This document shows positions 21,776 through 33,329 of a stretch of DNA of 64,000 bases, one piece after another. Origin of the DNA: Tetrastigma voinierianum (lineage: Eukaryota; Streptophyta; Magnoliopsida; Vitales; Vitaceae); assembly GCA_016808115.1 (NCBI GenBank), contig JAEQBH010006415.1:62001-126000 (forward strand), given 5' to 3'. Position 1 is the first letter of the stretch; every line of letters starts with the position of its first letter. The notes beneath the pieces were generated by a model, which worked only from the letters and a program-made list of their open reading frames with translations, made no database searches and was not told where the DNA came from. The translations under genes and the position numbers were made by a program.

Positions 21776-21996
21776 TGTTTGAGATACTTGAATGTTGACA
21801 TGATTGAAAATGCTTGATAATTTCAAATTGATGTTGTTTGGATTATGCTTTCTAAGTTGTATATATTGAGAATTGTCAAATAATGTGAATGTGAGTTGAC
21901 ATGAATTGGTGGAATTTATTGAGAATTACTAATGTACATTGGAAAAACATTGTAGGTAATTTCGATAATGCATTTTTTGTGAGACTGCGATTTTTT
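21515..21996 (+). repeat. Two-copy tandem duplication (about 230 bp each) in a CACTA intron
   Basis: The block AATTATGTTTGAGATA(T/C)TTG at 21515 recurs at 21771 and the two copies stay alignable for about 230 bp, through TTGAGAATTGTCAAATAATG and CATTG(A)AAAAACATT. Period is 256 bp including a TA run. It lies in the likely intron from 21438 to about 22016. Confidence 0.85.
21743..21771. repeat. (AT)n microsatellite
   Basis: Uninterrupted AT dinucleotides, about 14 copies, at the junction of the two tandem units. Confidence 0.95.
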
Positions 21997-23012
21997 TATT
22001 TTAAAGTCCATGTATGTTGACTAACTTTGGTACACATAAATACTATGAGTGGGAGGATGTTTGGAATGGGATCGTTAAGAAATTGTGTATAAACCGCAAG
22101 CAAGGGATATCTCAGATATGCTTCATCAGCCGAGGAAAGGTGGAAAACCTACATTTCGTGGTTCGATGAGGTGTGGCAGAGTTGGCAGCACTGCAGAATG
22201 ATGCCCCATTCCAATCGACATAAGTGAGCCGCCAATCGAGAAATCATTCGGCAGCGACCGGTGACTAGGATCTGGATTATCATGACATGGCTACGGGTCC
22301 ATATCGTTAGCTGAGCATGCAAGATGGATTGTAAGAATTTTTTTTACATTTTTTAAATTATCTCAATTTCTACATATCTAATATCTAATGTGTTTATTTC
22401 AAGAAATGAACGAGGGTTCCCCATCGAGCAAGGTACGACGACTCTTTCACGAGACCTATATGAGGAAAACTCCAAAGGGATCGCAGGATTATATTGATCA
22501 ACGTGCAAGACAAGTGGCAGTAAGTGCTCAAAAAACCTATCTTACATCTTAACTAAGAAACTGCTAGTTTCATATGACGTTTTGTTTCAGAAGAAGATAC
22601 AGGAGCTAATTGCTATGGAATCTTAAGATGAATTTAGAAACCATGTTCCTTTGACAAAGGAAGATGAGGATCATATATTCCTATAAGCTGTTGAGGCTTC
22701 ATCACATGGCAGATACATGTATGCAATAGGTCAAAATAAATCATCCAACAGATCTGATAGTTCTACATCCCGCACTGAGGTGTCTCATCTCATGGATTAG
22801 AGAGCTTAAGTCGCAAGACAATCTCAATTGCAAGAGACAAGACAAGAGCTACAAAGTAACTTTCGCCTTTGATGAGGAGACTTCGACTCAGAGATGATGT
22901 GCCGCATGATGGAGCAAGATGATGTGAGGAGAGAGAGGAGAGAGAAAGGTTTCGAGTCGCCGCCTGCCACCGCATTGTCCAAGCACGTATCGTAATACGC
23001 CATTGATAGTAT

Positions 23013-23260
23013 ATCACGCTTTTAACGCTTAATCTTTGTGTTTAACGCTTTTAATTCATTTTTGTTTTTTAACATTTGGACCTCGGGCCGACTTTAACGT
23101 TTAATAATTTGTGTTTTTAATATTTAATAATTTCAGGCTTTTAACATTGACTCTACTCGACTTTAACGTTTAATACTTTGTGTTGTTTTCTAACATTTGG
23201 ACCTCCATCTTGACTTTTAATGTTTTTAAATTTAAATGATAAATATATTTAAACTTGTCA
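23013..23260 (+). repeat. T-rich imperfect repeats in the CACTA 3' region
   Basis: Words such as TTTAACGTTTAATA(A/C)TTTGTGTT and TAACATTTGGACCTC recur at about 23030-23085, 23090-23165 and 23160-23215. They form two to three imperfect units of about 110 bp. No coding potential is seen. It is likely the 3' untranslated or subterminal part of the CACTA element. Confidence 0.6.
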
Positions 23261-23280
23261 TGTATATATATATACATATA

Positions 23281-23343
<63 letters not shown>
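23261..23343. repeat. TA/TG microsatellite
   Basis: A compound dinucleotide run: TGTATATATATATACATA, then (TG)n, then about 60 bases of pure TA. Confidence 0.95.
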
Positions 23344-23345
<2 letters not shown>

Positions 23346-23424
23346 CATTTAAACTTATTAATATATAAGTAATAATTAATTTTTATGAAATATTAATTAA
23401 ATAATTAAAATATTTATAAATTTA

Positions 23425-23540
23425 GTGACCACAAGATGTGGTCACAAAAACAGAGACCGGTAATGTGGTCACTAAGAAGGAAACTATGTTATTGTATATA
23501 GTGACCACCTTACGACCACAAACATATAATGACCACTATT
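23425..23540 (+). repeat. CACTA subterminal repeats (GTGACCAC/GTGGTCAC)
   Basis: GTGACCAC and its complement GTGGTCAC occur at about 23425, 23439, 23466 and 23501, with GACCACAAA and ATGACCACT variants up to 23538. Two of them form the perfect inverted pair GTGACCACAAGATGTGGTCAC. Such clusters near the ends of plant CACTA elements bind the element-encoded protein. The true 3' terminus (expected to end TAGTG) is not seen; Tekay-2 begins at 23541. Confidence 0.65.
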
Positions 23541-25070
23541 TGTAACACTGCTCCGGGAGAGGTACAGACATGATATCAGAGGTGTATAAGAGTACCAAGT
23601 GTCACACTGTAGTATTTTGGAGACTAAAGTAGGAAATGAAAGTTTATGGAACCCGGAATTTGTGGTATTAAACCAAGGGTACAATGGTCATTAAGCAAAA
23701 GGATATGGAAATCATAATCAAGTAGAGATGGGCCACAATACAATTTCAAAAGTTGGAATTGCAATATTAAAGAGATGAGGGTACCTGGCAACGAGAAAGA
23801 GGTACTAAGAATTAAAACAAAATTTGATTATCCTAAGTCATCTGAGAAACCCAGAGATAATGAGGGTGAGCAAGAAAGGAAGAGAGTATAATAGCGGAGC
23901 AAATATAAAACAGAGATGAAGAAAGTTGTTATGAGAAAATCAAAAGATCAATCAGGTACGCTGCCTCAGTTCAGAACTGGCATTGACATCTTCAGACTAT
24001 GGCGATGAATGTGTTCTTCGGTCTGTGTCTTTGCAAAGATTCACTACAAAACCTTGAATTTACAAGATAAACCTCAACTGATTTAACAAATATGAATTCA
24101 CTCAATATATATTTGATAAAAGAACTATAATCTTGTGAGTGTCTTTGATTTCGTCCAAGGTTTTGTGTTTCAGGTTCCAAAGCAAATTAATTCAAATGTT
24201 TCGGGTGGGAGTTGTTTTTAGATTAATTCTAAGTTGGTTTTGAGGTATTATGAATTATAGAAGTTGTGGGCGGAGTGAATGGGCATCAAAGTGGAAAAAT
24301 AACAAAACTGAAAGCAAAATATGGAAGGTACTGCACATGAACAGAGTGTACCGGCACACCCCACCAAGCAAAAGTGTACCTATTACATTGTGGTTGTACC
24401 TGCACACCCTATTCTAGTTTTCCCATTTCGACCGCTCGTATTTCGCCATAACTTGCTCATTTCTTATTTGATTTGAGTGATTTAAATGGCTACTTAAACT
24501 AAACTTCAAGGTGAACAAAACTTAAGAAGTAGGTATCGTCAAATTCTGATCATAAGTGGCCTAAAAATTCACTCAAAGTAGGGCCATGTGCAAGAAAAAT
24601 TCCTGCATCAGCTTGACATAGAGTGATCTGGGTTGTTTTCGGATCAACTTGAGTTTCGTGTCTGAATTGCGATTCCAGTTGGAATAGAACCCTTAGCACC
24701 TTTAGCTTTAAAAGAGTATAAAGAGTGTGACTAAGTCTAGGCCGTTAAGTTATGCGATTAATTTGTCGTCAGATTCGGCTCGAGAGTGTGTAGGTTAAAA
24801 AGCTAAAAGTATGGATAAGTGTGGAATGGTGCTCAAGTTAAGCAAGCAAAGAGGTGAGTGTTCTAAACTCATTTTCCCAAATACTAGTGTATTATTATTA
24901 TTATTATAAATTGTTTACACTGGTATTTCATGGTTTTGAGTTCAAGCCATTTTCAAGAAGCAAGCAATGAATACAAAAGCAAGCAAATGGTTTTGAGTTA
25001 AACCATTTTTGAAAAGAAAGCATTGGTTTTAAATTGTAAAACCATAATTAAGAAAGCAAGCAAGTAAGTA

Positions 25071-25213
25071 AATGGTTTTGAATAATTAAACCATTTTTCA
25101 AGCAAGCAAGCAACTAAGCAAATGGTTTTGAATAATTAAACCATTTTTCAAGCAAGCAAGCAACTAAGCAAATGGTTTTGAATAATTAAACCATTTTTCA
25201 AGCAAGCAAGCAA
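25071..25213 (+). repeat. 50-bp tandem repeat, about 2.9 copies
   Basis: The unit starts AATGGTTTTGAATAATTAAA and ends CAACTAAGCA. Copies begin at 25071, 25121 and 25171 and are identical over the full unit. The unit holds an inverted pair, AATGGTTT..AAACCATT, able to form a hairpin, followed by (CAAG)n. Diverged copies of the hairpin word flank it on the left (24930-25070). Confidence 0.95.
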
Positions 25214-25426
25214 ATTGTTTCCAAAGTGTAAACCATTTTATAAAGAGTAAGCAAGCAAGCAAGCAAAGAAGTTGAGAAAACAAGGTCTTTCCTAGTTCTG
25301 GAAGCAATCGGTCGCAGGTATTCGTGACGTGTACCTGCACAAGGATTTCATACATGCATCAGCCAGCTCTGGCTTCAAGAACCGAGGACATACATGCATT
25401 TAAAGAGACCGTGGCACGCATGTGAG

Positions 25427-25434
25427 TATATAAG
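25427..25434 (+). promoter_or_regulatory. Putative TATA box of the Tekay-2 LTR
   Basis: TATATAAG, preceded by a GC-richer stretch and about 1.1 kb before the LTR end. Position fits a U3 promoter, but there is no second LTR to compare. Confidence 0.4.
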
Positions 25435-26539
25435 GTTATGAGCTCTAACTAAGTATGGTGATGGCGACATGAGGTCAATTCCACCATATTCACCGGAAAA
25501 AGGTGACGCGACATGTGTCCTTCCACTCCAAGACTACAGCACAAGGTTCCCGTGGTTCACTAAAAAGGTACAACAAGCAAAATAGCCTCTATCAAGTTGG
25601 ATGTTTTATAAGCATGATATGCTGTTTCTTGAAAATCAACCATTGGTTCCTTGCCGCCCAGCCCGTGAGAGTTTTAAAGCAAACGGTCGGAGCCTTCGTG
25701 CCCCGCTTAGATTTCAAAACGATCACAGCTAAGCCCCGTGGGTTTTATTTTCAAAGCATGTGGTCGAGCTCAAGCTCTATTTTATGAAAAGTTCGAGAAA
25801 CTTTAAAGCAAAGGTTTGTGAAAGGTTTTAAGGAACTTTTCAAACAAGATAAAGCAAGCAAAGAAGGAGAAAATTTTTGAGAAGTTTTATAAACTTCCAA
25901 GCAAGCAAATACATTTTACAAGCTTAAAGTTAGTGTTAAACAAAGCAAGTGGTACAAAAGCAAGCAAGCAAAGGAAAGTTTTAGAAACTTTTAGCAACAG
26001 CAGTAAAGTTTCTCGAAAATATTTGTAAAAGAAAGTTTGGCAGCTTTGAGATGTTTTCCAAAGCAAACAATCTATAAAAGATACACTCACCGAGCCTGCT
26101 TAGCTCATTATTTTGTATTTAAAAACTATTTTCCGTGCACAGTACGCAAGACGCCGAGCACAATAGAGTTGTCCGACATTGTATAAGCGTCAGAATTAAG
26201 AATATTTTGTAAGGAAACACTTTGAATATGTATAATGGAACATATGTATGTACATAGTTAGTATCAGGAGAATATGTTTGGTATGTTGGCTGCCATATTT
26301 TGATATAGTGTAAATTGGATGCATACAAAAGATTTGAATTAGATCATGTGCAAACGCCATGTCGCCAAGTTTTTCCGTCGCTAAGATTTTACCAAATCCT
26401 AAGTTGTATTAAATAAAAAGAAAATTTTATGGAGGTTTGGCAATACGGCCGCTTCACAGGGATTTCAGTCGCAGAGGTAACGTTGCATTTCAGGAGGCCG
26501 ACACGCCCGCGCCGGGAAGCGGGGGCGGGTGTGTCAACG

Positions 26540-26552
26540 TGGTATCGCAGCA
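26540..26552 (+). other. Tekay-2 primer-binding site
   Basis: TGGTATCGCAGCA follows the LTR end by three bases. It resembles the TGGTATCAGAGC site complementary to initiator tRNA-Met, with one mismatch and one variant base. Confidence 0.75.
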
Positions 26553-26699
26553 TAAGTGGGTATAACCTAAGGCTTAGAAATATGATACCACGCACTTGGT
26601 ATCGTGAGCATAAGTATTAGCAAACTATGCATGTTTAAGTTCAGTACATACATATGAAGTGATTCAAAGTATTAAACAAATTTGATATTTTGGAAATTT

Positions 26700-27987
26700 C
26701 AAACACTATGTCGAAGAGGACTAGAGGTTTCATTCTGTGAGAGTCTTTTCTGCCAATACTGAAGGCCCCACAAGATTTGAGAGGGATGAGCACGTAGTGT
26801 GTTCCACTCACCGCATCTATGAATCACCCACAAAGAGCGGGTGTCAAAGTCGACTCATCTCGCGCCACCGTAAGGTGCTCAAGTGGCGTGACTTTACGAC
26901 AGCAAGTGGCACAGATTGGCACGATAGTAGCAATAGCGACCGACAAAGAAGCCGTGAACCTCCACCGGGCCACTCAGAGGTTATAAGAACCGGGAGGTCA
27001 TCAGAGAGAGTACAAACCGGGTGCCAAGCCATATGACGGCAAAGTTAGGATCCGTGGCACTGGTTGTGGCTAGACCTAGGTAAACAAAGTTTGGTGGAGT
27101 TAGCTGGTTGCACCCGATGAGCAAAGAGTCTTGCTTTTCCAGCTTTGTGGATGAAGACACTAAAGATCAGGATGTCGCGAGAGGTATCCCGATGGTATAA
27201 TATAGACCAATTCCAACAAGAATTCATTGACCGATTCTTTCCTCATAGTCACAAGGATTCGGGGACTGAGGAGTTCTCTTCAAGAAATCGTAAGAACATG
27301 TCAAAAGATCCCGAGTATGAGAAGAAGTTCTCTTAACTAGTTAGATTGGTTCCATACATTCAAGAAGATGAAGTCCCTAAATGCCAAGAGGTTTTTATCG
27401 TAGACTACAAAGACCGATCGTAGTGCATTTATCGCTGGTCCCGTAGAATAGATTTGGGACTTAGCAGAGGCCGCCCGAGAGTCGTAGCAAAGCACGCACC
27501 TAAGGCATCGAGCAGGCGTGAAAGTAAGAGTAAGAGGGAGTGCACTCGTGCACGCATCCCAACAAAGCTCAGACAAGACAAAGAAAAAGAGGAACAAGGG
27601 CAAGAGGTTATAGAGGGGCCGAGGTGTGTGTCGAGGAGCCATTCTAGTCGTGGACGCTGAGGCCCCTACAGCCAGCGCGGGCACCCCGCATTATTCCTCC
27701 TATATGTCATATGTGTCGAAATCCACACCACATGTAATGGTGAGATTCAAGACAGAGGCTTCCATCAGGCCGTGAAGGCCATTTTATTAGGGAGTGTCCC
27801 CACCTGATTGGTGCGAAGACATCATGGCCGCCTAGCTACCCCGCATTCCGCAGATGAGCACAAAAGTCGACTGGGGAGAGAGGCTTCCTGTGCAGAGGCC
27901 AAGACACCGCAGTAGGTGGCCGTGGCAGAGGTGGGAGGCAAAGTACCCCAGGATACGCATGCAGCCTCGCACCTGCCGTGAGTATAT
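26700..27987 (+). pseudogene. Tekay-2 gag, frameshifted, interrupted by Athila-2
   Basis: Recognisable pieces are KTLKIRMSREVSRWYNIDQFQQEFIDRFFP (27150-27240), a capsid block with W...F...F...YFP-like spacing, then RLVPYIQEDEVPK near 27345. At 27700-27800, across two frames, come CHMC and GREGHFIRECP, a CCHC zinc knuckle that binds RNA. After the knuckle the frame is Gly/Arg-rich and stops at the Athila-2 insertion. The protease that should follow appears at 53340, after Athila-2. Stops and shifts show the gene is dead. Confidence 0.7.
27983..27987. repeat. Left target-site duplication of Athila-2 (TATAT)
   Basis: TATAT directly precedes the LTR start TGATGAGC. An identical TATAT follows the right LTR at 53318-53322. 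Confidence 0.85.
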
Positions 27988-30601
27988 TGATGAGCTTGAA
28001 AGTCATCTATTTTTAGTCCATTTTTCCGTTTGATTTTAATGTAAAAGGAATAATTGAGACGCAGATATATTAAAGGAACCTACCAAATTTGTTATTCAAG
28101 TAGGAGTATATAAAAGTTAAGAAAATGCAAAGTGGAAAATGCAAGAATCGCGGATTGAAAAATGCGTAAAATAGCAGGCGTAAATGAAAGTAACTAGTTA
28201 ATTAATGTTGCAATGGGGTTGTACTCGCCCAGCATGAGGTCGCGAAGACGAAAATTAAAGGAATTTTTAATGCGTGCTCCGATGCATCATAAAAAAAAAG
28301 GCAAACAAGATCGTACCAAGACTTAAGTCGAGGTCGCATCCTAAGACATCGCTTGAAGCGCCGCAGATGATTCTAAGTCGAGGTCGCACATAAGGAACAC
28401 CAAATTCAAAACTCGCAGAGCCATAAAGTGATGTCAAGGACAAGAGATTGATGTCGCGACATCGTGAACTAAATACTGAGACTGCGGAGACATGTAGCAT
28501 GTCGCAACAAAGGAATTAATGTAGCAACAACACGAGCGACCATTTGAAGACTGCAGATCCATAAGCTGATGTCGTGACAAGAGATTAATGTAGCGACAAC
28601 ACGAAATACCGCCGCTGAAGATCGCAGATCCATAAGCCGATGTCGCGATAAGAGATTGTCACGCTTAAACACCAACAAGTAATCGCGGAAGTCAGGTTCT
28701 TGCCGATGTCAATGACAAAGGAATGACGTCGCACACCAAAAGCAACCAGTTGAAGCCTCGTGAGAACTAGTCGATGTCGCGACAAGAGATTGATGTCGCG
28801 ATCAGAACCATAAGATGAAAGTCGCAAGGAAATGAACTCATTGCCAATGCATAAAGAGATCGAGGCTCCGAGATCATGAACGTGCGCTAAAAGTTACGTA
28901 AGAATTGAGCCGGCTGTCGCGATAAGACATCGATGTCGCGACATCTGAGAACCCCGGCCAGCCCCCGCAAAGGGGTAAGGTGATGTCGCGACAAGGGACC
29001 GAGGTCGCGACATCAGAAGACATCAGTTGGAGGCTGCAGAAGACTTAACCTGATGTCGCGACGCTGGAGATCGATGTCGACATGGATGATGTCGCGACAA
29101 GGATTTGAAGTCGCGACCGAACATTAACATAATACCCACTTGAAATCCACAAAGACTCCAGACATTGGGATTAGGCCTAACCGGAACCCTATAACACGCC
29201 AGCCTACCTACCATAACAAAGAAATATGGGACACAGACGAGAGGTCCGGGTAGCCAAGGCCTATTTTCTTCTAGTTTTCTTTTCTTTTCTTTTCTTCAAC
29301 GTTGATAGTTAGAGATTAGATTAGATTTATCGTTTCTTTTAGTTTTCGCTTTATTTTCGAACTCGATGTTATCGTTGAAGCGTGTTTCCGAATGCACTCA
29401 ATTCTTTTCAAATTACTACTCTGAATGTTTGAAGTTCGACGAATATCTCGGAATTCGACTCCTCCAGCTTTCATAATGCGCTTATTTTATGATCGAGGAA
29501 TGTCAGAGTGTGTAACTCAAGAATTGAGGAACCCACTCTTCCATTAAGTGAATGCTATTGGTCGAAATAATCTTCCCATAGTTGTTTCCACAGACATGAA
29601 TTTCATTTTTATGAATCTCATTTCTACATGGGTTTAATGTTTTCGATCCGACTATCATTTATACCCGTATTAAGAGTCAGTTTCATTGCTCGATTCAAGG
29701 AGGTCCGAAAGGACACAGAGACTCATAACCTTTGAGTTATGAACATCGATTTATTCAAGCGATATTTACCCGCTATTAGAGATTCAATGAGCTTTTGTAA
29801 GTTTCATTTGATAAATCCTCTTCTCACTTGAAATCAAGAATGGGTTGAATGAGTTATCAATTTAAACAAGCAAAGAGAGTTCCACTCTCAATCTCGAATA
29901 TGGGGTCAATCCCGTGTTAGCTCAGATCCAATCAAGGAGCAGGGTGATCTATTCTAATTTTGAGGAAAAGTAACCTGGAAGTTGTATATCCTTGCTTCGA
30001 CCGATAACTCGAGCTAAGGTTTACGAATTCATAAAATGGTATGAAGTATCGCAAAAGAAAAATACCTTAATTAGGGACGCCTCGTTAAAAAGAAGTTATC
30101 TCGCCCTCAGATTCGAAGGATCAAAAAATTAGATAATGAAATGTGAGTGTGGAGAGATCCAACCGCATTTACTAAAACGCCTCGATGCATTTTAAAACCT
30201 AAAATACAAGCTAAATTACCGTTAATAACAGAATTGATACTTCACAATAGCATTGATCTAATGTGTACTCTAAACCATAATTACTCGCTTCCATTTATTT
30301 TCTAACTATTCAGATTTCATTATTCTTTAGATTCGCTTTATTCAGATTTGCTCATTCTTTTTATTATATACTAGATAATCTATGCTTCTTAAGCCGGAAC
30401 ACAATGTCATTTTATACCTAAAATAGTGTACATGGAGCTCGAGTAGTCAGGTAGTTGATCTAGAATTCCTGAGATCTCTCGATCGAGACCGGGACTTAAA
30501 TCCACTGTATTACTTGTCGCACTGCGGTAATCATAGGTATATTCGCCAAACCAATATTGAAAATGATTTAATTTAGAGATGTTTTTTGGGTCTAGTCAAC
30601 A
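27988..30601 (+). repeat. Athila-2 5' LTR
   Basis: It starts TGATGAGCTTGAAAGTCATC and ends TCTAGTCAACA. It aligns with 50784-53317 over its whole length. Its first half (28320-29110) carries the TGTCGCGACA palindrome array. The second half has long AT-rich blocks identical in order to the partner, for example GAGATTAGATTAGATTT near 29315 and GTTATCAATTTAAACAAGC near 29850. It is about 80 bp longer than its partner. Confidence 0.9.
28440..29110 (+). repeat. TGTCGCGACA palindrome array in the Athila-2 5' LTR
   Basis: Exact copies of TGTCGCGACA start at 28452, 28775, 28934, 28984 and 29090. At least ten more copies differ by one or two bases (for example TGTCGTGACA near 28570, TGTCGCGATA near 28640). 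They usually come in pairs, GATGTCGCGACAAG then about 20 bp then GATGTCGCGACATC. Each is a self-complementary decamer centred on TCGCGA. The array lies upstream of the inferred promoter. Confidence 0.85.
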
Positions 30602-30830
30602 AGTTTTATGTGATACAATGGGATCGAAAGAATTTGATAAATCAATATTCGTATCGAAAGAAGGAATTACTAATTTAGACATTTTGTTAAAAAGTTAACA
30701 AAATAGCTTTTCAAGCAAAGTGGTTATTTTTAAATACTCAACCTTTAAATAAACCACATTGAAAATATTTGTTGACCAAACTAATCCTATTAATGTAAGT
30801 GTGTTTTGATTTCTCGTGACGTAATCAATG
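30602..30830 (+). other. Athila-2 leader, no primer site recognised
   Basis: AT-rich, about 230 bp, with no ORF. The expected TGGCGCC word after the LTR is absent; either it has been lost or the LTR boundary is misplaced by some bases. Confidence 0.4.
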
Positions 30831-32460
30831 CATAGGAAATAGAATGACTCCGATCTCGATTCCACTGGACACTGTAATTGTAGAGGACACTCGTAAGTTT
30901 CAGAAAGATAAAGAAGGCAGAAAACTCAACCATGGCTGATGAAAGGTAGGATCAGGATGAGGTACATATAGAAGAAGCTAGAAGACCTCCAATCGCTGAT
31001 ACAATGGAGGACTTCGAGACCACTATAGAAGATGAATACTAACAATCGCACAAAATCATGGGGCCAGATGCTAATAATTTTGAATCAAGCCAAAGATCGA
31101 TTGCAATTGTCCAACAACATCAGTTTATCGGTCATCCCAATCGAAGACCCAAACGAGCACTGAAGATTTCTCAGATGGCTAATACTAGTGAAGTTGAATG
31201 GGCGCAGACCAAGTCATCAAACTCGCATCTATTCCCATTCTCTCTACAGACAGCACAGCCACATGGTATGAATCTTACCATACGGTTCAGTTTGATACTG
31301 GGAGGAGTTAGCAGAGGCCTACTTATAGATTCTTTTCCCCAAATTCCTCACCACAAAAGAAGGAGGGAAATCATTGTGTTCCAACAGGGGAAGATAGAAA
31401 GCCTGTGATGTAGCTTGGGAAAGATTCAAACGGTTGTCGGTGAAGATGTCCAACATGGATAGATTCAAGACTCGGGATGACATTGTATATCATGCATTGA
31501 ATGATATATCAAAAGGGATCATTGATGCTTTTATGCCGTGGAGCATTCAAACAAAAAAGTGTCGAAGAGGCAAAGAGTTGATTGAAGACTAAGCAATGTA
31601 ATATGAAAACTCCTTCCGAAGCCAAAAGCGAAACAAAGCAGAGGAAAGTGGATTATGGAGTTCAGCAAGACGACACCATGGAGGCCAAGTCGATGCCATT
31701 ATGCAATGTGTTGGACAAGCAAGAAAGAAAGACACACACTGCTCATGAAATAGGAGCAATTGAAAGAGAGTTATTGAAGGGAAGTGCTGAGAGGTAACTA
31801 TAAAGAACAATTCCCATGATGTCGAAGAGGTTAATTATCCGCGAGCCAAGAAACTACCATTTTAAACCCATTTCACCCGTCAAAGACATTATTATCACCA
31901 AAGACCGAGGAACCATGAGAATTTCTTACGGTGGAGGGCTTCACAAGGCCTGCTGGCATGACGAACCTCTCCACATGGTTATCAACGCCACCAAGGTTCC
32001 AAAGAAGAAAGAAAGAAGTGAAATGAGCACAAAAATGAACATCGTGGTCGAGAGTGGCCCAATCTTTGAAGAATAGATGTCATAGCCTACGGGGGATAAT
32101 AAGAAGTCAGGTTAATCTCCATGAACAAAAATTTGCAGAGTTAGCTAAGCTACCACTCCTCAAATTTTTCACCACCAATGCATTCCCGAAGAACCTGGGG
32201 AGACACAAGTAAAGGGGCAAATTAACCCCGCAGCCGAAGAAAAGATGCCTCTAAGTGACACAAGGAAGAACCCAAAAGACTGCATGGCCAGGCGCTCTTG
32301 GGGGAGCGGTTATTAGAAGAGATGAAAGAGAAAAATGACAACAGCAAAGGAGAAGAAAGCCCAGAAAGGGAAGAGGTACTGGAGAATGAAAAAGAAAAAG
32401 TAGAAAGGAAGAACATCCAAGGATCAAAGCCTGCGCCCCATTTCCACAAAGATCGCAGGT
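30830..32460 (+). pseudogene. Athila-2 gag, frameshifted
   Basis: Pieces in order: the frame 31058-31408 (116 codons) with HLFPFSLQTAQ (the capsid L.LFPFSL..A block) and GLLIDSFPQIPHHKRRRE; around 31410-31530, in another frame, AWERFKRL then MSNMDRFKTRDDIVYHALNDISKGIIDAFM. A Lys/Glu-rich linker (31580-32460) follows; its last open frame begins at 32298 and continues into protease. These match the capsid order of Athila gag (FFP, AWERFK.LL..CPHHG, Q.FY.GL). The frames do not join, so no full Gag can be made. Confidence 0.7.
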
Positions 32461-33272
32461 CAAGGATGGAGGAGCAGTTTGCAAGGTTCTTGAAAACTTT
32501 CCAGAAGCTGGAGATCAGTATGCCTTTTACTGAAGTGGTAACTCAAATGCCACTCTATGCAAAATTTCTGAAGGACATACCGAGCAAGAAAAGAAAAATA
32601 GTAGAGGAAGGGAATAGTGGGACCAATCGCCACTTGCGTTGCAAGAATTTAAAGAACTACAAGAAAGATGAAAGACCCAGGAGCTTCGATTCCCTTGTAT
32701 TGTCGAGGAATCAATTCCAGAAGCTCTTTGTGACTCCAGAGCTAGTATCAATTTAATGCCTCTTTCTCGTTGCCAAGAAACTAAGTTTGGGGAGCTTACC
32801 CCACAACTGCTACTTCCTTCAAACGGCACAGATCGATGGTAAAAACCTGAAGGAGTTATTGAAGATGTAATCGGGTCACCGTGGGAAGTTTGTTTTCCCA
32901 AGACTTCATCATTCCGACATGGAAGAAGATTCACAAGTACCCCCGCTTACTGGAAGACCATTCCTAGCTACTGGAGTTGCCCTGATTGACATGCAAAAGG
33001 GAGTTCTTACCTTGAGGGTTGGAGAAGAAGCAGCTGCTTTTAACTTGATAAAAAGTATGAAAAATATAGACAGAGACAAGGAAAGTTGCAATGTAGCTGA
33101 TTTTGTCTATACTTCTAATCCTGATGTTAACAATGATTGTAACACTCCATATTTTATCAATGAAAAAGAGATGAATTCCCAAGATAATCAAGATGTCTAT
33201 TCTCGAATTTCCATACAATCAGCTTTTCATTCTATAGAAACCGTGGTCGAGCTTGAAGCAAAAAAAATGTAA
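32460..33272 (+). pseudogene. Athila-2 protease region
   Basis: The frame 32298-32756 (152 codons) is Lys/Glu-rich, then has FARFLKTFQKLEISMPFTEV and MPLYAKFLKDIPSKKRK, the block preceding Athila protease. The next frame carries the SVY.KLGLGEL equivalent (32780-32800) and GKFVFP..H near 32887. The frame 32919-33272 (117 codons) has VPPLTGRPFLATGVALIDMQKGVLTLRVGEEAAAFN, the ILGRPFLATG.ALID block. A single frameshift region separates the two good frames. The catalytic D.GAS should be near 32740; SIN-like text there is partial. A G-rich word TTTGGGGAGC at 32785 resembles a polypurine tract. Confidence 0.75.
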
Positions 33273-33329
33273 ACGATAATGGGGAAAATATTGAAAAGAG
33301 GAAATTCATCAAGAAACCAAGGTGGGCGG

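Larger units (their letters stand above)
20935..23012 (+). pseudogene. CACTA second gene (Transposase_24 / En-Spm ORF2-like) with recognisable introns
   Basis: The start is Arg/Gly-rich (RGRGC..SVPMRDSRGRGTGRGHSSSSKK). Then comes an exon with FQERLHQDGYKWPREVRDSYCGEF (about 21322-21438), an exon with YEWEDVWNGIVKKLC (from about 22046), AEHARWI just before an intron, SPSSKVRRLFHETYMRK..DYIDQRARQVA, and after the next intron KKIQELIAMES. This order matches the plant Ptta/En/Spm Transposase_24 family. Plausible introns with GT..AG ends are 21242-21321, 21438 to about 22016, 22331-22403 and 22520-22590. The C-terminus is Gln/Glu/Arg-rich, probably coiled coil, and ends near 23000. Several in-frame stops (for example after SSSSKK) show it is decayed. 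In CACTA elements this gene lies downstream of TNP2, as here. Confidence 0.75.
23541..26536 (+). repeat. Tekay-2 5' LTR
   Basis: It starts TGTAACACTGCTCCGGGAG and ends GGGTGTGTCA, four bases before a primer-binding site. Its partner is outside the window, so the left boundary rests on the TGTAACAC start and the end of the CACTA repeats. Inside are three scattered copies of a TGTACC..CACA word (24348, 24409, 25330), a 50-bp tandem repeat (25071-25213), AAGCAAGC-rich stretches (25840-25990), a TATA box at 25427 and a GC-rich 3' end. It is about 3.0 kb, long but within Tekay range. ORFs here are chance. Confidence 0.7.

Noticed and set aside
22520..22590. Canonical GT-AG introns as evidence for a functional host gene at 20935-23012
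   Set aside because: The exons match the CACTA second gene, with in-frame stops and adjacent transposase remains; introns are normal for these elements.
24890..24906. ATT microsatellite as a notable repeat
   Set aside because: Only about five units; ordinary for AT-rich LTR sequence.
25071..25213. Regularly spaced identical repeats resembling a CRISPR array
   Set aside because: Repeats are contiguous with no unique spacers, lie in a plant LTR, and there are no associated genes.
28440..29110. TGTCGCGACA array as a centromeric or other satellite
   Set aside because: Spacing is irregular, the DNA between motifs is not repeated as a unit, and the whole block is shared between two LTRs of one element.
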